A DNA stretch of 64,000 nt from JAKEFM01 sp035695825. Lineage in GTDB: Bacteria > Planctomycetota > UBA1135 > JAKEFM01. A model generated the notes under the pieces. That model was given only the letters and a program-made list of their open reading frames with translations, searched no databases and was not told where the DNA came from. Position numbers and translations under genes: made by a program. This document shows, piece after piece, positions 1 through 8,367 of the stretch (positions are counted from its first letter, which is position 1; each line of letters begins with the position of its first letter). The stretch lies in the NCBI GenBank assembly GCA_035695825.1, contig DASRRH010000001.1, forward strand, positions 170,971-234,970. The letters are read 5' to 3'.

Positions 1-81
1 CCGGGATCGGGCCTTCCGCGATGCTTTCACGCGGGGGACCGCGGAAATCCGATAAAGGCCCGCCCCGGGCCGCGCCGGGAC

Positions 82-816
82 ATGTTCCGCAAGCGAAGAG
101 TGCATCCGACCGGGAGCCCCGAGGAGTTCGTCGCCATCGTGGAGAAGGGGGTCGACCCCCACGTGGTCGTCTTCCACGAGCCGCACAGCGTCCCCGCCGA
201 GCAGTTCCGCGGTCTGCGGAACAGCCTCGTCAGTCTCAACCCCGAGCGTGCCCCGCGCGTCCTCGCGGTCACCTCGGCCCTCCGTGGCGAGGGGAAGAGC
301 GTCGCCGTCGTCAATCTCGCCTGCGCCTTCGCCGAGCTCCGGGAGACGCGCGTCGTCCTCGTCGACGCCGACCTCCGAGATCCCTCCGTGGAGGCCCTCC
401 TCGGGATCGCGCCCGGTCCGGGCCTCTGCGAGGTCCTGTCGGGTCGGCTCCCTCTCGAGCAGGCGGTCCGCCCGACCTTCCTGCGCGGGCTCTCCTTCCT
501 CGGACCCGGGGAGGGGGCGGAGGCCTCCGCGGAGATCCTCGCCTCGGGCCGGCTGAAGCCCGTCCTCGACGCCCTCAAGGAGTCCTCCCACTACATCCTC
601 GTCGACACCCCCCCGGCTCTCGCCGTGACCGACGCCGGGGTGATCGGCCGGAGCGCGGACGGGATCCTCCTCGTCGTGCGGCTCGAGTCCACGCCGCGCG
701 CCCGCGTCGAGCAGGCGATCGCGGTCCTCGACGGCCTCGGCGGGAACGTCCTCGGGATCTTCCTGACGGGGGTCCCGCTCGGAACGCGCCGGAAGGACGC
801 CTACGCGTACCGCTAG
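82..816 (+). CDS. CpsD/CapB-type P-loop ATPase (BY-kinase-like)
   Basis: A 244-residue soluble protein of the MinD/ParA-like fold used by polysaccharide co-polymerase kinases. Visible are a Walker A (SALRGEGKS, about 65-73), a Walker A' (VDADLRDP, about 94-101) and a Walker B (ILVDTPP, about 172-178). The AEQFRGLRNSL segment near residues 39-49 is typical of the region before Walker A in BY-kinases. The C-terminus holds only two tyrosines (DAYAYR), a much shorter tyrosine cluster than in classical CpsD/Wzc. No membrane segment or Wzz domain is present, so a partner would be needed at the membrane. It lies 4 bp upstream of a coiled-coil gene and in line with an actin-like ATPase gene, so a role in positioning or export is as possible as polysaccharide control. 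The ATG at 82 fits the start of similarity. Confidence 0.8.
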   Translation: MFRKRRVHPTGSPEEFVAIVEKGVDPHVVVFHEPHSVPAEQFRGLRNSLVSLNPERAPRVLAVTSALRGEGKSVAVVNLACAFAELRETRVVLVDADLRDPSVEALLGIAPGPGLCEVLSGRLPLEQAVRPTFLRGLSFLGPGEGAEASAEILASGRLKPVLDALKESSHYILVDTPPALAVTDAGVIGRSADGILLVVRLESTPRARVEQAIAVLDGLGGNVLGIFLTGVPLGTRRKDAYAYR

Positions 817-820
817 CCCG

Positions 821-1582
821 ATGGACGGCTCCATCGTCGCCCGGCTGCGCACCCTCCTCGCGGGATCGACGCGGACGGAGACGGTCCGCGACCTCCGCCG
901 GCGGGGCCTTACGAGGATTCCCGTGCTCGGGCGGGACCAGCTCGCCGCCCTCGTCGAAGAGGCGGTCTCGGCGACCTTGCGCGACCGCGGGCTCCTCGAC
1001 GATCGAGGGGAGATCGCGGCGGAGGCGCACGAGCGCGCGCGGGGGCTGCTCCGCGAGGTGGCGCGGCTCGAGGTCGAGCGGGAGGCGAGCCGGAGGGCCG
1101 GGGCCGAGCTCGAGCGGCGCGTCGATGAACTCCGCCGGGAGATCGTGCTCGCGGAGGGGGATCTCCGGCAGGCCCGGGCGCGCGCCCGGACCGGGGAGGG
1201 GCTCCTCTCCCCCTCCGCCCGCAGCCGGGTGCGGGAGCTCTTCGCCGCGAACGCCGCGGATCCGGAGGCCGCTGCGGAGGCGCGGGCGGCCGAGTTCGAG
1301 GCGCTGCTCGCCGAGGAGGTCGCCCGCGCGATCGCCCGCGCGCGCTCGGAGAGCGCGCGCGAGATCGAGGAGCTCGACCGCAGGGTCGGACGGCTCCGCG
1401 AGGCCCTCGGGAAGGCCGAGGCGGACCTCGCGCGCGGGGGCAACCCCGCGCCCCCCGGGATCGCCTCCATCTACCGGACGGCCCAGGGGCTCGACGCGCG
1501 GGAGAACGACTTCGCCCGCAAGCGGAAGCTCCTCGAGCGCATCTTCGAGGCCAACGTTCGGCTCCAAGGCCAGACGGCCTGA
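821..1582 (+). CDS. Coiled-coil hypothetical protein between the ATPase and MamK-like genes
   Basis: A 253-residue charged protein with no recognised catalytic motif and no signal peptide or membrane segment. Residues from about 60 to 125 and again from about 150 to 205 are rich in Glu, Arg, Ala and Leu with heptad-like spacing, which suggests two coiled-coil stretches split by a proline/serine-containing break (LLSPSAR). The C-terminus (about 215-250) is a separate basic helix. The gene starts 4 bp after the ATPase stop and ends about 30 bp before the actin-like gene, so the three genes are probably cotranscribed. A filament-binding or adaptor role is an inference from this context only. Confidence 0.7.
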   Translation: MDGSIVARLRTLLAGSTRTETVRDLRRRGLTRIPVLGRDQLAALVEEAVSATLRDRGLLDDRGEIAAEAHERARGLLREVARLEVEREASRRAGAELERRVDELRREIVLAEGDLRQARARARTGEGLLSPSARSRVRELFAANAADPEAAAEARAAEFEALLAEEVARAIARARSESAREIEELDRRVGRLREALGKAEADLARGGNPAPPGIASIYRTAQGLDARENDFARKRKLLERIFEANVRLQGQTA

Positions 1583-1585
1583 GCG

Positions 1586-1615
1586 AAAGGATCGACCGTG
1601 AAAGGACCGACCATG
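1586..1615 (+). promoter_or_regulatory. Duplicated ribosome binding site and start codon before the actin-like gene
   Basis: A 15 bp unit (AAAGGAtCGACCgTG then AAAGGAcCGACCaTG) occurs twice head to tail with two mismatches. Each copy carries an AAAGGA Shine-Dalgarno-like element about 6 bp from a possible start: GTG at 1598 and ATG at 1613, both in the same frame. The ATG copy was chosen as the main start; using the GTG would add five residues. Confidence 0.6.
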
Positions 1616-2707
1616 AACGTGCGGGACTCCGCGCCCGGCCCCGAAGCGGGCGGCGCGCCGAAGAAGAAGGACCACGGGGTCCTCTACCTGGGGATCGACC
1701 TCGGCACCTCGCGCACCTCGATCGCCGCGAGCAACGGCGTGCGGGAGACCGTGGCGAGCGTCGTCGGCTACCCGAAGGACGTCGTGTCGCAGAAGCTCCT
1801 CCAGCGGGAGACCCTCTTCGGGGACGAGGCGATCGAGAACCGCCTGGCGCTGCGCTTCTACCGCCCGCTCGAGAAGGGCGTGATCAAGGGCTCGGACGGG
1901 AAGGTCCTGGCGAGCGAGGAGGCCGAGGCGAACCTCCGCGCCGCGAAGGACCTCCTCCGCCACGCGATCGGGCTCGCGCGTCCCCGTCCCGACGAGCTCG
2001 TCTACGGCGTCGTCGGCGCCCCCGCGCAGGCCTCCATCCAGAACCAGAAGATGCTCGTCGAGGCCGCGCGCGAGACGCTGGACGCCGTGATGATCTGCTC
2101 CGAGCCCTTCGCCGTGGCCTACGGGCTCGAGTGGCTCGACGACGTCCTCGTGATCGACATCGGCGCGGGGACGGTCGACCTCTGCCGCATGCACGGGACG
2201 ATGCCCGAGGAAGGGGACCAGATCACGCTCCCCACGGCGGGGGACTGGGTCGACGAGCAGATCGAGGAGTTGCTGCGCGAGCGCTGCAAGGGGGCCCAGT
2301 TCAGCCGCCAGATGGTGAAGGCCCTCAAGGAGAAGCACTCGAACGTTCGGGACGAGGGGACGCCGACCGTCGTCGACCTCCCCGTCCGCGGGAAGCCGAC
2401 CCCCTTCGACGTCACGGACTGCATCCGCGAGGGTTGCCGCAGGATCATCCCGCCGATCGTCGAGTCGCTCGGCGAGCTCGTCGCGAGCTTCGACCCCGAG
2501 TTCCAGGACCGCCTCCGCAACCGCGTCCTCCTCGCGGGAGGGGGGAGCCAGATCGGCGGGCTCGACCGGGCGATCGAGGAGTCGATGCGCGAGCACCTGG
2601 GCGGCGGCCGCGTGATCCGCATCGAGGAGCCGGTCTACGGCGGGGCGAACGGGGCGCTCAAGATCGCCCACGACATGCCCCCGGACTTCTGGCAGAAGTT
2701 ACGGTAG
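1613..2707 (+). CDS. MamK-like actin family ATPase
   Basis: A 364-residue actin/Hsp70-fold protein. The phosphate-1 loop is LGIDLGTS (26-33), the phosphate-2 loop DIGAGTVD (182-189) and the adenosine loop LLAGGGSQI (306-314). Segments SVVGYPKDV (49-57), the GDQITL...GDWVDE region (201-214) and the C-terminal PPDFW (356-360) match what I recall of magnetosome MamK (SVVGYPKDV, EDQVTL, NYVDE, PPQYW), much closer than to MreB, ParM or DnaK. MamK forms cytoplasmic filaments that align magnetosomes. No other magnetosome gene is visible here, so the protein may organise another structure. Its 3' end overlaps the convergent downstream gene by 50 bp. Confidence 0.85.
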   Translation: MNVRDSAPGPEAGGAPKKKDHGVLYLGIDLGTSRTSIAASNGVRETVASVVGYPKDVVSQKLLQRETLFGDEAIENRLALRFYRPLEKGVIKGSDGKVLASEEAEANLRAAKDLLRHAIGLARPRPDELVYGVVGAPAQASIQNQKMLVEAARETLDAVMICSEPFAVAYGLEWLDDVLVIDIGAGTVDLCRMHGTMPEEGDQITLPTAGDWVDEQIEELLRERCKGAQFSRQMVKALKEKHSNVRDEGTPTVVDLPVRGKPTPFDVTDCIREGCRRIIPPIVESLGELVASFDPEFQDRLRNRVLLAGGGSQIGGLDRAIEESMREHLGGGRVIRIEEPVYGGANGALKIAHDMPPDFWQKLR

Positions 2708-4724
2708 GCAGGACGAGGCGCGCGCGCGCCTCCTGGTCGGGGAAGACCTGGACCGAGGTCGTCTCGGAGAGGGCGCCGCGCTTCTTCGCGCGGATCTCGT
2801 ACGTGCCGGGGCGGAGACGCTGGGTCCGATCGATTCCCGCCTCGTCCGCCCTCCACCGGTTCGAGTCCCACCCGTCGTCCGCGAGGGGGTGCCTGCGGAG
2901 GCACGTCATCGTGATCTCGGCGAACGGCACGGGTCGGCCAGAGGGTTCGACGACTTCGACCTCGAGCTGGCCGTAGGCCCGCAGTTGCACGTCGAGCTCC
3001 CTTCCCGGGAGCGCCGCGATCCAGGGTTCCACCAGGGCCTCCCCCTCTTTGGACCAGACCCGCAGGGCGTAGTGCCGCCCCGGGATGAGCTCCCCGCTCA
3101 AGAGCCGCGCCTCCTCCTGGAAGAAACTCGTGGTGTCCTCGTTCAACGGCTCGCCGTCTGGACCGGGCTCGTAGCCGAGGAGGTCGGCATGGATCGACCC
3201 CGTCGAACCACAGGCGGAGGGGGGATGGACGACCACGGAGACGAAGGCGCGCCGCCCCGACTCGGGCGGGAGCGCGAGCTCCAGCCCCACCGTTCCCGCG
3301 AGGATTCCGGGCCGCGAGGCGAGGGCCTGGTTCGACGAGGGGAGCCCGCACCGCACGGTGTATGCGCCCGCCGGATGGAGGGGGCCGATCCGGAACGACC
3401 CGTCCCCCTCCAAGGGGGCGTCGGCTTCCCGGAACAGACACCACGGCTGCGAACGATCCGCCGAGAACGGCGATTCCCGTGGCTCTGCCGCATCCGCCGC
3501 GACCCACCCTGCTCCGACGGGTTCCCCCGAAGACCAGCGGACACTTCCCGCGATGAAAGCCCCTTCGAGGAGGCGGAGCGACGCGTGGGTCCGTGGAGAC
3601 CCCTCGTCGACGTCGACGAATACCGTCTGCCCGAGGAAATGAGTTTCCGTCTGGGCGGCCAGGAGGTATCGCCCCGGTCGCGGGAGGCGAAGGAGGAATC
3701 TGCCGTCGGGCTCGCTCGTCGCGCGGAAGAGCTCGTCTTGCGGCTGGGCCGGTCCGTCTGTCCCGAGCCGTACCTCCCTGGCGACCACTTCCGTTTCGGG
3801 AACGGGTTTGCCTGCGGCATCCGCCACCGAGCCGTCGATGGCGTAGGGGCCAGCGATGCGCAGCGTCAGGAAGAGGGGCTCGCCGTCCGACCCGGACAGG
3901 GTCCAGATGTCGGTCTCCTGCTCGCCGTGCCGCGCCTGAATCGAGAAACAGTCGCTCGAGTCGATCTCCGTCCGGAACCTCCCGTCGGGGCCGCTGATCG
4001 CCTCGGGAGGGATGCGGGGGTCCTGGTGGTCGGGCAGGTGCGGCCAGTCGGGAGTCTGGAGCCTGACGCTCGCCCCGGGGAAGGGGAGGCCGCCGGAGTC
4101 GAGGACGGCGCCGATCACGGGACATCGGGGGAGGAGGACGAGGTCGGCGGCGTTCTCCGGGACAGACCAGCTCGCGAAGCCGGATGCTCCGACGCCGGGC
4201 TTCGAGGCGTAGAGGCTCACTAGGACGAAGTCGCAATTCTCCATGCTCCACGCACCTGGAAGGAGCAGGGACACGTGGCAGGATCCCGCCTCGTCCGTCG
4301 TCCAGCGGTTCTGCTCGGGAAAGGGGATGGTTTCGGTCGGGATGCAACAGCCGCCTTCGGGGCGGGGGAGAGGGCGGTCGACGAACGTGTACACGTCCGC
4401 GTCGGGGACCGGCTGGCCGTCCCAGTCGAGGACTCGGATCCGGTGGGACCACAGTCGGTCGCGGGGACAATTCGACCCCTCGCTCGCGTTACGGTCCGCC
4501 GAGAGCGCCGGCGGGGAGGGCTGGGGCGCGGTCGACCTCCATGACGCAGGGGACTCCGAATCCCGAGGGACTTGAGGCGTCCCGAGGAAGAGCGCGCGAG
4601 AGGGCTCCTCGGGCTCGCCGGGAACGGTCGGGGGCGGGGCGTTCCGTAGAAGAAACGCGAACAAGGGCCACGCCCCGACCGAGAGGGCGAGAGTCGCAAG
4701 ACGCAGGGCCCGTCGCGCAGGCAT
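2658..4724 (-). CDS. Membrane-anchored protein with carboxypeptidase-regulatory-like repeats
   Basis: About 688 residues with an N-terminal hydrophobic anchor following arginines (MPARRALRLATLALSVGAW), then a Pro-rich linker, then repeated beta-sandwich segments. The recurring signatures are GxVxDxxGxPVPxAxV and DGRFRxxLPxPGRYLLxA, as in CarboxypepD_reg/Cna-B-like domains. No catalytic motif is visible, so an extracytoplasmic structural or binding role is likely. The ATG at 4724 was chosen; an in-frame GTG at 4736 would add four residues. The 3' end overlaps the convergent MamK-like gene by 50 bp. It shares its domain type with the genes at 22965-24950 and 51375-53843. Confidence 0.75.
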   Translation of the reverse strand: MPARRALRLATLALSVGAWPLFAFLLRNAPPPTVPGEPEEPSRALFLGTPQVPRDSESPASWRSTAPQPSPPALSADRNASEGSNCPRDRLWSHRIRVLDWDGQPVPDADVYTFVDRPLPRPEGGCCIPTETIPFPEQNRWTTDEAGSCHVSLLLPGAWSMENCDFVLVSLYASKPGVGASGFASWSVPENAADLVLLPRCPVIGAVLDSGGLPFPGASVRLQTPDWPHLPDHQDPRIPPEAISGPDGRFRTEIDSSDCFSIQARHGEQETDIWTLSGSDGEPLFLTLRIAGPYAIDGSVADAAGKPVPETEVVAREVRLGTDGPAQPQDELFRATSEPDGRFLLRLPRPGRYLLAAQTETHFLGQTVFVDVDEGSPRTHASLRLLEGAFIAGSVRWSSGEPVGAGWVAADAAEPRESPFSADRSQPWCLFREADAPLEGDGSFRIGPLHPAGAYTVRCGLPSSNQALASRPGILAGTVGLELALPPESGRRAFVSVVVHPPSACGSTGSIHADLLGYEPGPDGEPLNEDTTSFFQEEARLLSGELIPGRHYALRVWSKEGEALVEPWIAALPGRELDVQLRAYGQLEVEVVEPSGRPVPFAEITMTCLRRHPLADDGWDSNRWRADEAGIDRTQRLRPGTYEIRAKKRGALSETTSVQVFPDQEARARLVLPTVTSARSPGACRGRS

Positions 4725-4887
4725 GGCCCTACGCACTCAAGTCCAGTGCCGGGAATCCGAAAGATCGCCGCATCCCCCTTCCAGATTCCCGAGCGGTCGC
4801 CGGCCCGCGGGCGCGCTCCGTTCCGAGCCCGCGGCGCTTGCCCGGACGAACCTCGGTTTCCCGCCCGCGGTCTCCTCGATGCACTTG

Positions 4888-6063
4888 TCAAGCGGCGGGG
4901 CTGGCGGCCGTCGCGGGAGCGGCGGCCGCAGCCGGTGCAGTCGCGCCCATGGCGCTGCCCTTCTCCCCGACGTCTGCCCCGGCGAAACGACCCACGTGGG
5001 TCGCGCGTCCGATCTCGCGTCCCGTCCGCCCGAACCACCGCAGCCTCCCAGCCTTCCCCCGCACGCTCCGCAGGCTCCCCTCGTGCACGAGCGAGTGGTG
5101 GCGGCAGCAAAGCGTCGCCAGGTTCCCGGCCTCGTTCGACCCTCCCGCGGCCCTGGGCACGAGATGGTGCACCTCGAGCCAGAGCCGGTTCGTGCACCCC
5201 GACACGACGCAGCGGTACCCGTCCCGGAGGAGGACAGCCCGCCTCAGCTTCGGCGGAATGGCCTTGCTCGCCTTCCCCCCCGAGCCCAACGGCACCGTCT
5301 CCGCATCGCACGAGGCCCGCGCCTCGAGAGTGGGGGGCGCGACCGGTCCGTCCCCGCCCACCGTCGCTCCTCCACACGCCTCGCACCGGTAGAGGACGAC
5401 CTGGAAGTGGGGCTCTCCCGTCCGGTCCTCCCTCCCGACCTCCCGGTCGCCCTCCTCCGTCTCGACCCCCTCGAGCGTCTGCTCCGTCATGTAGACGAGC
5501 GCCTCCTCGAGCGAGCCCCCTCCCGTCGCCCGCAGCGCCGCCCGGAGGGCCTCCTCGAAGGCCGCCTTGATCTCGGGCCGCACCCGGAGGACTAGAGGCA
5601 CCGACTCCACGCCGACGCATTCCCCCGCCCGCCGCTCGCGGGCCTTCGCCGGGGAATCCCCGAAGCACGCCCGGGCCACGAGCCGCTCGACCCCCCGTCA
5701 GGAGAGCCGCGAGGCCTCCTCGATCCACTGCGCCTCGCTCTCCGGGGTCGCGACCCGGCAGATCTCCCGCACCGAGGACCAAAGCAAGGCGGCCGAGGCG
5801 TACGCCTTGGAGAGGAGGGGGAGGGTCTCGAGGGCCTCGGCGACCCGCAAGAGCTCGCGCGTCTGTCGGCCCGTCAGGTCCGCCGCGTCGCGGGCGTAGT
5901 GGCGGATCGAGGCGTAGCCGAAGGCCTCGAAGAGGCGGCGATCGTTCACCTCCTTCAGATAGAAGGCCAGCGCCCGCTCGGCCGTGCGCCGCGCGCGGTG
6001 GGCCTGGCGGAGCCGGGCGTCGACCTCCTCGGGGGAGAGGTTGCGATCGAGGGGGATGAGCAT
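4888..6063 (-). pseudogene. HNH endonuclease interrupted by one in-frame TGA
   Basis: The first part (6063 to 5698, 121 residues) is the helical N-terminal domain found before HNH nucleases of the DUF222-like group, ending ...ATPESEAQWIEEASRLS. A TGA at 5700-5698 follows. The same frame continues without shift through RGVERL and then 263 codons to 4888. That second part carries an HNH nuclease core: RDGYRCVVSGC, LEVHHLVPRAAGG, NLATLCCRHHSLVHEG. Full length would be about 390 codons. A strong AAGGAAGGAG ribosome site precedes the ATG at 6063. A GTG at 5679 could restart translation of the nuclease part. Either this is a recent nonsense mutation or two polypeptides are made; the domain pair normally forms one protein. 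The C-terminus is Ala-rich. Confidence 0.75.
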
Positions 6064-6337
6064 GGGCGTCTCCTTCCTTCCATGCGGCGCATCCGGGGCT
6101 GCGCGCCGAGACCGTGCGACATCTATAGCTCATGCCCTTTCGCCAAATGCGAATTCGTATTCCGAACTCCTAGGACCTCCCCGACTTGCGCGGGGGACTT
6201 GACAGCATTCTCCGGCGGGAGGCGCGCGCCGCGCGCCCGGGAACGGAGGTCGCGCCCGGATCGATCCCGCGCGACCGCCTTCGTTCCCGCGCCCGTCTCC
6301 CGGCACGCCGCACCGTTCGGGGACGCCTTCCGGCGAC
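6064..6337. other. Intergenic stretch with a low-GC island and a possible promoter
   Basis: This 274 bp gap separates the SprT-like gene from the HNH gene; both read leftward. Positions about 6120-6180 are much less GC-rich than the surroundings. On the minus strand a TATAGA hexamer lies at 6127-6122, about 60 bp upstream of the HNH start, a plausible -10 element, but I see no well-spaced -35 box. No RNA gene or open frame with protein-like composition was recognised here. Confidence 0.3.
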
Positions 6338-7096
6338 CTAGAAGGCGAAGGTGAGCTGGTTTTCGGGCCGCGCGCCGCGGCTCGGCGGGGGCGGCGTGGT
6401 GCGGCCACTCGCAGACTCGCGGACCGCCCTCGCCTCGCGGAGGAGCCGGCGGAGGTTCGCCTTCTCCCATGCCTCCCAGCGCGCGCGCTCGGGGTACGCC
6501 CGCTCCCGCCGACGAAACTCCCCGTGGTGGTGGCGGCGGTGTCCGTCGCGGCCCCGCATGGGGGGGAGCGCCGCGTGGAGCATCTCGTGGAACAGGATGT
6601 AGGCGACGAACCCCTCGGGGACGAAGGGACGGTCGAGGGCGGGGTGGACCCGGATCACCCGCCCGACGGGGTCGTAGGATCCGAACTTGATCGAGCGCGG
6701 GGCGCGCGACCGCCCCGGCCTCGCCCACGAGACGGCGCAGTCGAGCCCTCCGTCGAAGTGCTCCCGCCGGAGGCGTTCGTAGATCCCACCCAGGTCGTGG
6801 ACGGCCCCGCGCGCGGAGGACGCGGGGGGGGGAGGCGGGAACCGGCGGGGGAGGTTCTCCTCGACGAACCGGTCGATCGCCGCCGCGCGGCGCTTCCCGC
6901 CGCTGCGGAGCCAGAGAGCCGTGGCCTCGAGCACCTCGGAGGGCGCGTCGAGGAAGATCCGGTGGAGGCGCACGCCGAAGGAGCCGCCGGGCCGAGGGAT
7001 CGATCGGAGGACGGTCGAGCGGTTGTCCGTGACCGTGAGATCGACCCGTCCCTCGAGGCGGGTCTCGAAGATCCGGCGCAACGCGGCGAGGTCCAA
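6338..7096 (-). CDS. SprT-like zinc metalloprotease domain protein
   Basis: A 252-residue protein whose C-terminal half has an SprT-like zinc site: HEMLH (about 170-174) with further histidines at about 189-191 (HHHGEF). Such domains occur in Spartan/SprT-type proteases. The N-terminal half (about 1-100) looks like the helical region that precedes SprT domains in many bacterial proteins. The start is uncertain: a TTG at 7096 (LDLAALRRIF) is the first plausible start after the upstream gene's stop at 7144, and no clear ribosome site is seen. It lies 47 bp downstream of a glycosyltransferase gene on the same strand and may be read through from that operon, though its function gives no obvious link. 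Confidence 0.7.
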   Translation of the reverse strand: MDLAALRRIFETRLEGRVDLTVTDNRSTVLRSIPRPGGSFGVRLHRIFLDAPSEVLEATALWLRSGGKRRAAAIDRFVEENLPRRFPPPPPASSARGAVHDLGGIYERLRREHFDGGLDCAVSWARPGRSRAPRSIKFGSYDPVGRVIRVHPALDRPFVPEGFVAYILFHEMLHAALPPMRGRDGHRRHHHGEFRRRERAYPERARWEAWEKANLRRLLREARAVRESASGRTTPPPPSRGARPENQLTFAF

Positions 7097-7143
7097 GGCG
7101 GCCGCAACTTCTGCCCGCGGGCGCCCGCGCGCGCAAGTCCGCC

Positions 7144-8367
7144 CTAGCGCGACACCCCCCGGTAGACGTCGTCGACCGCTTCGACGTGCCTGTCGAAGTC
7201 GGTCGCGGGAGCGCGGACGCGCGCGCGGACCGTCTCGAGGCGGCCGGGGTCCTCGAAAACCTCGTCGAGGAGACGCGCGATCGCGCCGACGTCCCCGCGC
7301 GGGAGCACGAATCCCCCCTCGCCGATCCGCTCCCGCATCGCGCCGAGGTCGGGGACGGCGGCGGGGAAGCCGAGCTGCAGCGCCTCGTCGAGGACGAATC
7401 CGTAGGTCTCCGCCGCGAGCGTCGGGAAGACGGCGAGGTCCGCGTCGAAGCGCTCGAGGTCGGCGACCTCGTAGGGCCCGCGGAACTCGACGGCGAGCCC
7501 CTCGGCGAGCGCGCGCAGGCGCTTCTCGTACTCGGGGTAGACGACGAGGCCGAAGAAGGTGACGCGGATCGCCGCGCGCGCGTGCGCGCGCCGGACCGCC
7601 TCGAGGAGGAGGTGCTGCCCCTTGAGATGGAACAGGTGGCCGAAGGAGACGACCCGGAGGGGGTCCCCCGGGGCGCGCGGCCGGTGCGGGGCGCGCCGCA
7701 GGCGCTTCACCGGACCGAGGGGAAGGACCTGGAAGTCGGAGAGGGGCCGGCTGGTGACGCGCGCGAGGATCGAGGCCTGGGCGGCCGAAAGCGCGATCCG
7801 GGCGCGCGCGAGGGCGAGCTCGCGGAGGAGGTCCTCGCGCACTCGCTCGATCTCCGCGACCGCCGCCTCCGGGCTCATCCCCGAGGGCGTCCCGACGCAG
7901 GGGTGGCAGTTCTCGACCGCGAGCGGGAGGGTGCAGAAGGAGTCGTCCGCCTTGACCCGGTGGCAGATCAGGCAGGTCGAGGAGAAGTCGTGGAGCGTGA
8001 GGACCGCGGGGACGCCCGCGGCCGCCGCGCGCGCGACGAGGTCGCGCGAGAGTCGGAGCCAGTGATGGACGTGGACGAGGTCGGGCCTCTCCCGCCCGAG
8101 GAGCTCCGTGAAGAGGCGGCCGGCGGGCTCCGAGAAGGAGCGCTCCCAGGTCTCGTAGTAGGCGTCGGGGCGGTGGATCCGGATCACGCGGAGGGCGTTC
8201 CACCGGCTCTCGCTCGTCTGCGGGGGGCTCCGGCTCTCGAGCGCCCCCGAGACGACGACGACGTCCACGCCGCGGGCGGCGAGGCCCTCCGAGAGGCGCT
8301 CGACGTAGGACTCCGTGCCCCCGCGGCAGTCGGGGGGGAAGCCGTGGACGACCTCGAGGACCTTCAC
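7144..8367 (-). CDS. GT4-family glycosyltransferase
   Basis: A 407-residue GT-B fold protein. The N-terminal domain begins VKVLEVVHGFPPDCRGGTESYV, with the donor/acceptor glycine motif RGGTE typical of GT4 enzymes. It has a Cys-rich stretch (STCLICH...NCHPCVG) and the C-terminal domain has FGHLFHLKGQHLLLEA and an E-x7-E-like segment (AAETYGFVLDEAL). The GTG start at 8367 overlaps the upstream nucleotidyltransferase stop by 4 bp (GTGA), so translation is coupled. It is clearly paralogous to the GT4 at 18288-19523. The nearby nucleotidyltransferase is the natural supplier of its activated sugar or cyclitol donor; that link is inferred. Confidence 0.85.
   Translation of the reverse strand: MKVLEVVHGFPPDCRGGTESYVERLSEGLAARGVDVVVVSGALESRSPPQTSESRWNALRVIRIHRPDAYYETWERSFSEPAGRLFTELLGRERPDLVHVHHWLRLSRDLVARAAAAGVPAVLTLHDFSSTCLICHRVKADDSFCTLPLAVENCHPCVGTPSGMSPEAAVAEIERVREDLLRELALARARIALSAAQASILARVTSRPLSDFQVLPLGPVKRLRRAPHRPRAPGDPLRVVSFGHLFHLKGQHLLLEAVRRAHARAAIRVTFFGLVVYPEYEKRLRALAEGLAVEFRGPYEVADLERFDADLAVFPTLAAETYGFVLDEALQLGFPAAVPDLGAMRERIGEGGFVLPRGDVGAIARLLDEVFEDPGRLETVRARVRAPATDFDRHVEAVDDVYRGVSR

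Noticed and set aside
575..2671. Long open frame antisense to the coiled-coil and MamK-like genes
   Set aside because: Its translation is Arg/Pro/Asp-rich without motifs, as expected for the reverse strand of very GC-rich genes; the plus-strand frames carry clear family motifs.
82..2707. Magnetosome island
   Set aside because: Only the MamK-like gene is present; no other mam or mad gene was recognised in the window.
5698..5700. Selenocysteine reading of the TGA in the HNH gene
   Set aside because: No hairpin of the selenocysteine type is evident after the TGA and the family has no catalytic residue there.
6338..7096. SprT-like gene as part of the biosynthetic pathway
   Set aside because: It lies after the operon with a 47 bp gap and a protease domain gives no link to sugar chemistry; cotranscription remains possible.
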